A stretch of 64,000 nucleotides of DNA from Prinia subflava. Lineage: Eukaryota; Chordata; Aves; Passeriformes; Cisticolidae. Positions 62,741 to 64,000 of this stretch are shown here, one piece after another. Where the stretch lies: assembly GCF_021018805.1 (NCBI RefSeq), contig NC_086254.1:3769001-3833000 (forward strand), in the 5' to 3' direction. The translations under genes and the position numbers were made by a program. How positions within the stretch are numbered: the first letter of the stretch is position 1; every line of letters starts with the position of its first letter. The notes below the pieces were generated by a model. The model ran no database searches. It saw nothing but the letters and a program-made list of their open reading frames with translations, and was not told the origin of the DNA.

Positions 62741-64000
62741 AATAAATTTTCTTCTTAGCAGCTTCCTTCATTCAAGCAAAAACTTTTATGCATTTGTTTT
62801 AATCTACAAAGAGAACTGGAGCATTGAAAAAGAGAGGACTTGCCAGCCAAAAGTGATTAATGGAATTTACAAACATCTTAATTATCAGATCAGTGATCCA
62901 AATCTAAGAACTGGTGGTGTCCACACCGTGGCTGAGCCTGCCTGGTGTTTCTGACCACAGGCAGAACATCTGTGAGTGCCTGGACAATCCGAGCTCTCGC
63001 ACTGCTGGGCCCTGCCGTGCACACAAACCTCCCCCACAGGCAGCAGTGGCCCAGGAAATCTCTCCCACTCAGGACTGAAGGGGTTTGTGCCTCAATTGCA
63101 AAGATCTGAGTGAGTAAAACCAGACATCTTCAGCTTACAAAGCCCAGTAATTTCTAAATGGTGATGGATGTGTTTCCCATTCACAAATAAATGAGAAGGG
63201 ATGGTATCATAGAGCTTGACTAAATATTTAAAGCAAAAATGTTAAATCCTGATTCAGATTTCATTGCACGTGCTTACAGACAGAGACCTTTCCCCAGCCA
63301 CTCACATAACTTCTGGTTTTATTCAAACGTCAGCTCCACTTCTAATTTATTCTTGTTAAGTGGCTCTCAGCAATGCAAGTGATTTAAATGCACACTTGAG
63401 AGGCAAATGTAAGCTTGCAATAAGGTGCAGTTTGACATTTGAACCATTAGGTATTTTTGAACATAGTATGACTGCAGGAGCATTACTAATTTTGGCCACT
63501 TCCAGACAGAAGTTTAAAAAGCACAATGAAATGCAGACCAAAAGTGATTTACCTCTCTTTTCTCCAGCAGCTGTTGCAACTCTCTTGATTCACAGTCCAA
63601 AAACTTGAAAATTTTAGTAGCTTTGTAGTAACATAAAGTAATCCCACTGCACCTTAAAGAGCTGACAAAAAATGTGCCTTAATACCACATGCATCTCAAT
63701 ACACCTTTAAGAACAAATGTAATTTTAACTTGACTTGGAAAAGTGTTTTAGCTTCTAAGAGTGCCACTTCTTCAATGCCCTCAACTCCAGCAGCTTAAGA
63801 GCATGACCCAAAATTTAAGTCATGGAAGGTCTGCCTTCATGGTAGGAGGGTGTTAAAGCACATATAAAGCAGTGCATGACCTTCCAAAACTGGCCCCAGC
63901 TTACAAAGTAACTGAGCAACACTCATTTATGCCCAGATGGAAATGCCAACATGTAAGAGGTGAAAATTTTGACTACATAAAAATATGTTTCATGAAGGAA

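Larger units (their letters stand above)
37656..64000 (-). other. SPNS2: SPNS2 intron 1, 3' part (truncated by window end)
   Basis: The acceptor is CCTTGCAG beside the exon at 37655. The upstream exon 1, with the N-terminus and a TM1 motif resembling NYLDRYTVA, was sought on the minus strand up to 64000 and not found, so the intron is at least 26.3 kb. Contents are CR1 fragments (39.2, 43.4, 47.4, 50.0, 55.5 and 56.2 kb), MIR-like relics (49.1 and 49.8 kb), an AAAAT pentamer array (62.6 kb), and GC-rich patches (52.5-52.9 and 61.4-61.9 kb). AT-rich non-repeat segments include 45.3-46.0 and 53.0-53.3 kb. I recognise no gene in 40.1-43.4, 44.0-47.3, 50.5-55.4, 56.5-61.4 or 62.8-64.0 kb. Confidence 0.82.

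Noticed and set aside
62517..62771. 84-codon hydrophobic frame resembling a membrane peptide
   Set aside because: It is a translation of the AAAAT/AGAAT microsatellite.

Overview
The window is vertebrate nuclear DNA, almost certainly from a bird. The evidence is the repeat content: many truncated CR1 LINE 3' ends, one avian-type LTR remnant, worn MIR-type SINE relics, and no Alu, B1 or young L1 sequence. The order is not resolved; a songbird would fit.

Nearly all of the window is intronic. The only coding sequence I can defend is two exons of one gene on the minus strand, the sphingosine-1-phosphate transporter SPNS2 (Spinster homologue 2, major facilitator superfamily). The exon at 37590-37655 corresponds to mammalian exon 2 and the exon at 11940-12076 to exon 3. 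Both have canonical AG/GT borders, their phases match, and together they encode a continuous stretch covering the TM1-TM2 connector, TM2, MFS motif A and TM3. The gene runs right to left. The first exon, with the N-terminus and TM1, should lie beyond position 64000. The exons for TM4 onward should lie before position 1.

Layout: 1-11939 is the 5' part of intron 3 (phase 0). 11940-12076 is exon 3. 12077-37589 is intron 2 (25.5 kb, phase 1). 37590-37655 is exon 2. 37656-64000 is the 3' part of intron 1 (at least 26.3 kb, phase 1). The introns hold ten recognisable CR1 fragments (seven on plus, three on minus), one LTR remnant, several MIR-like relics, two old palindromic or hAT-like elements, microsatellites and long A-tracts. 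They also hold a few GC/CpG-rich or AT-rich non-repeat patches that are candidates for regulatory DNA.

I found no second protein-coding gene, tRNA, rRNA, CRISPR array or operon. The many short open frames (60-197 codons) have no recognisable domains, overlap on both strands, and often lie inside repeats, so they are treated as chance. I saw no convincing new biological system. The best second-look items are an intronic G-quadruplex motif on the transcribed-RNA strand, a CpG-enriched patch near 61.4-61.9 kb, and ancient palindromic elements.
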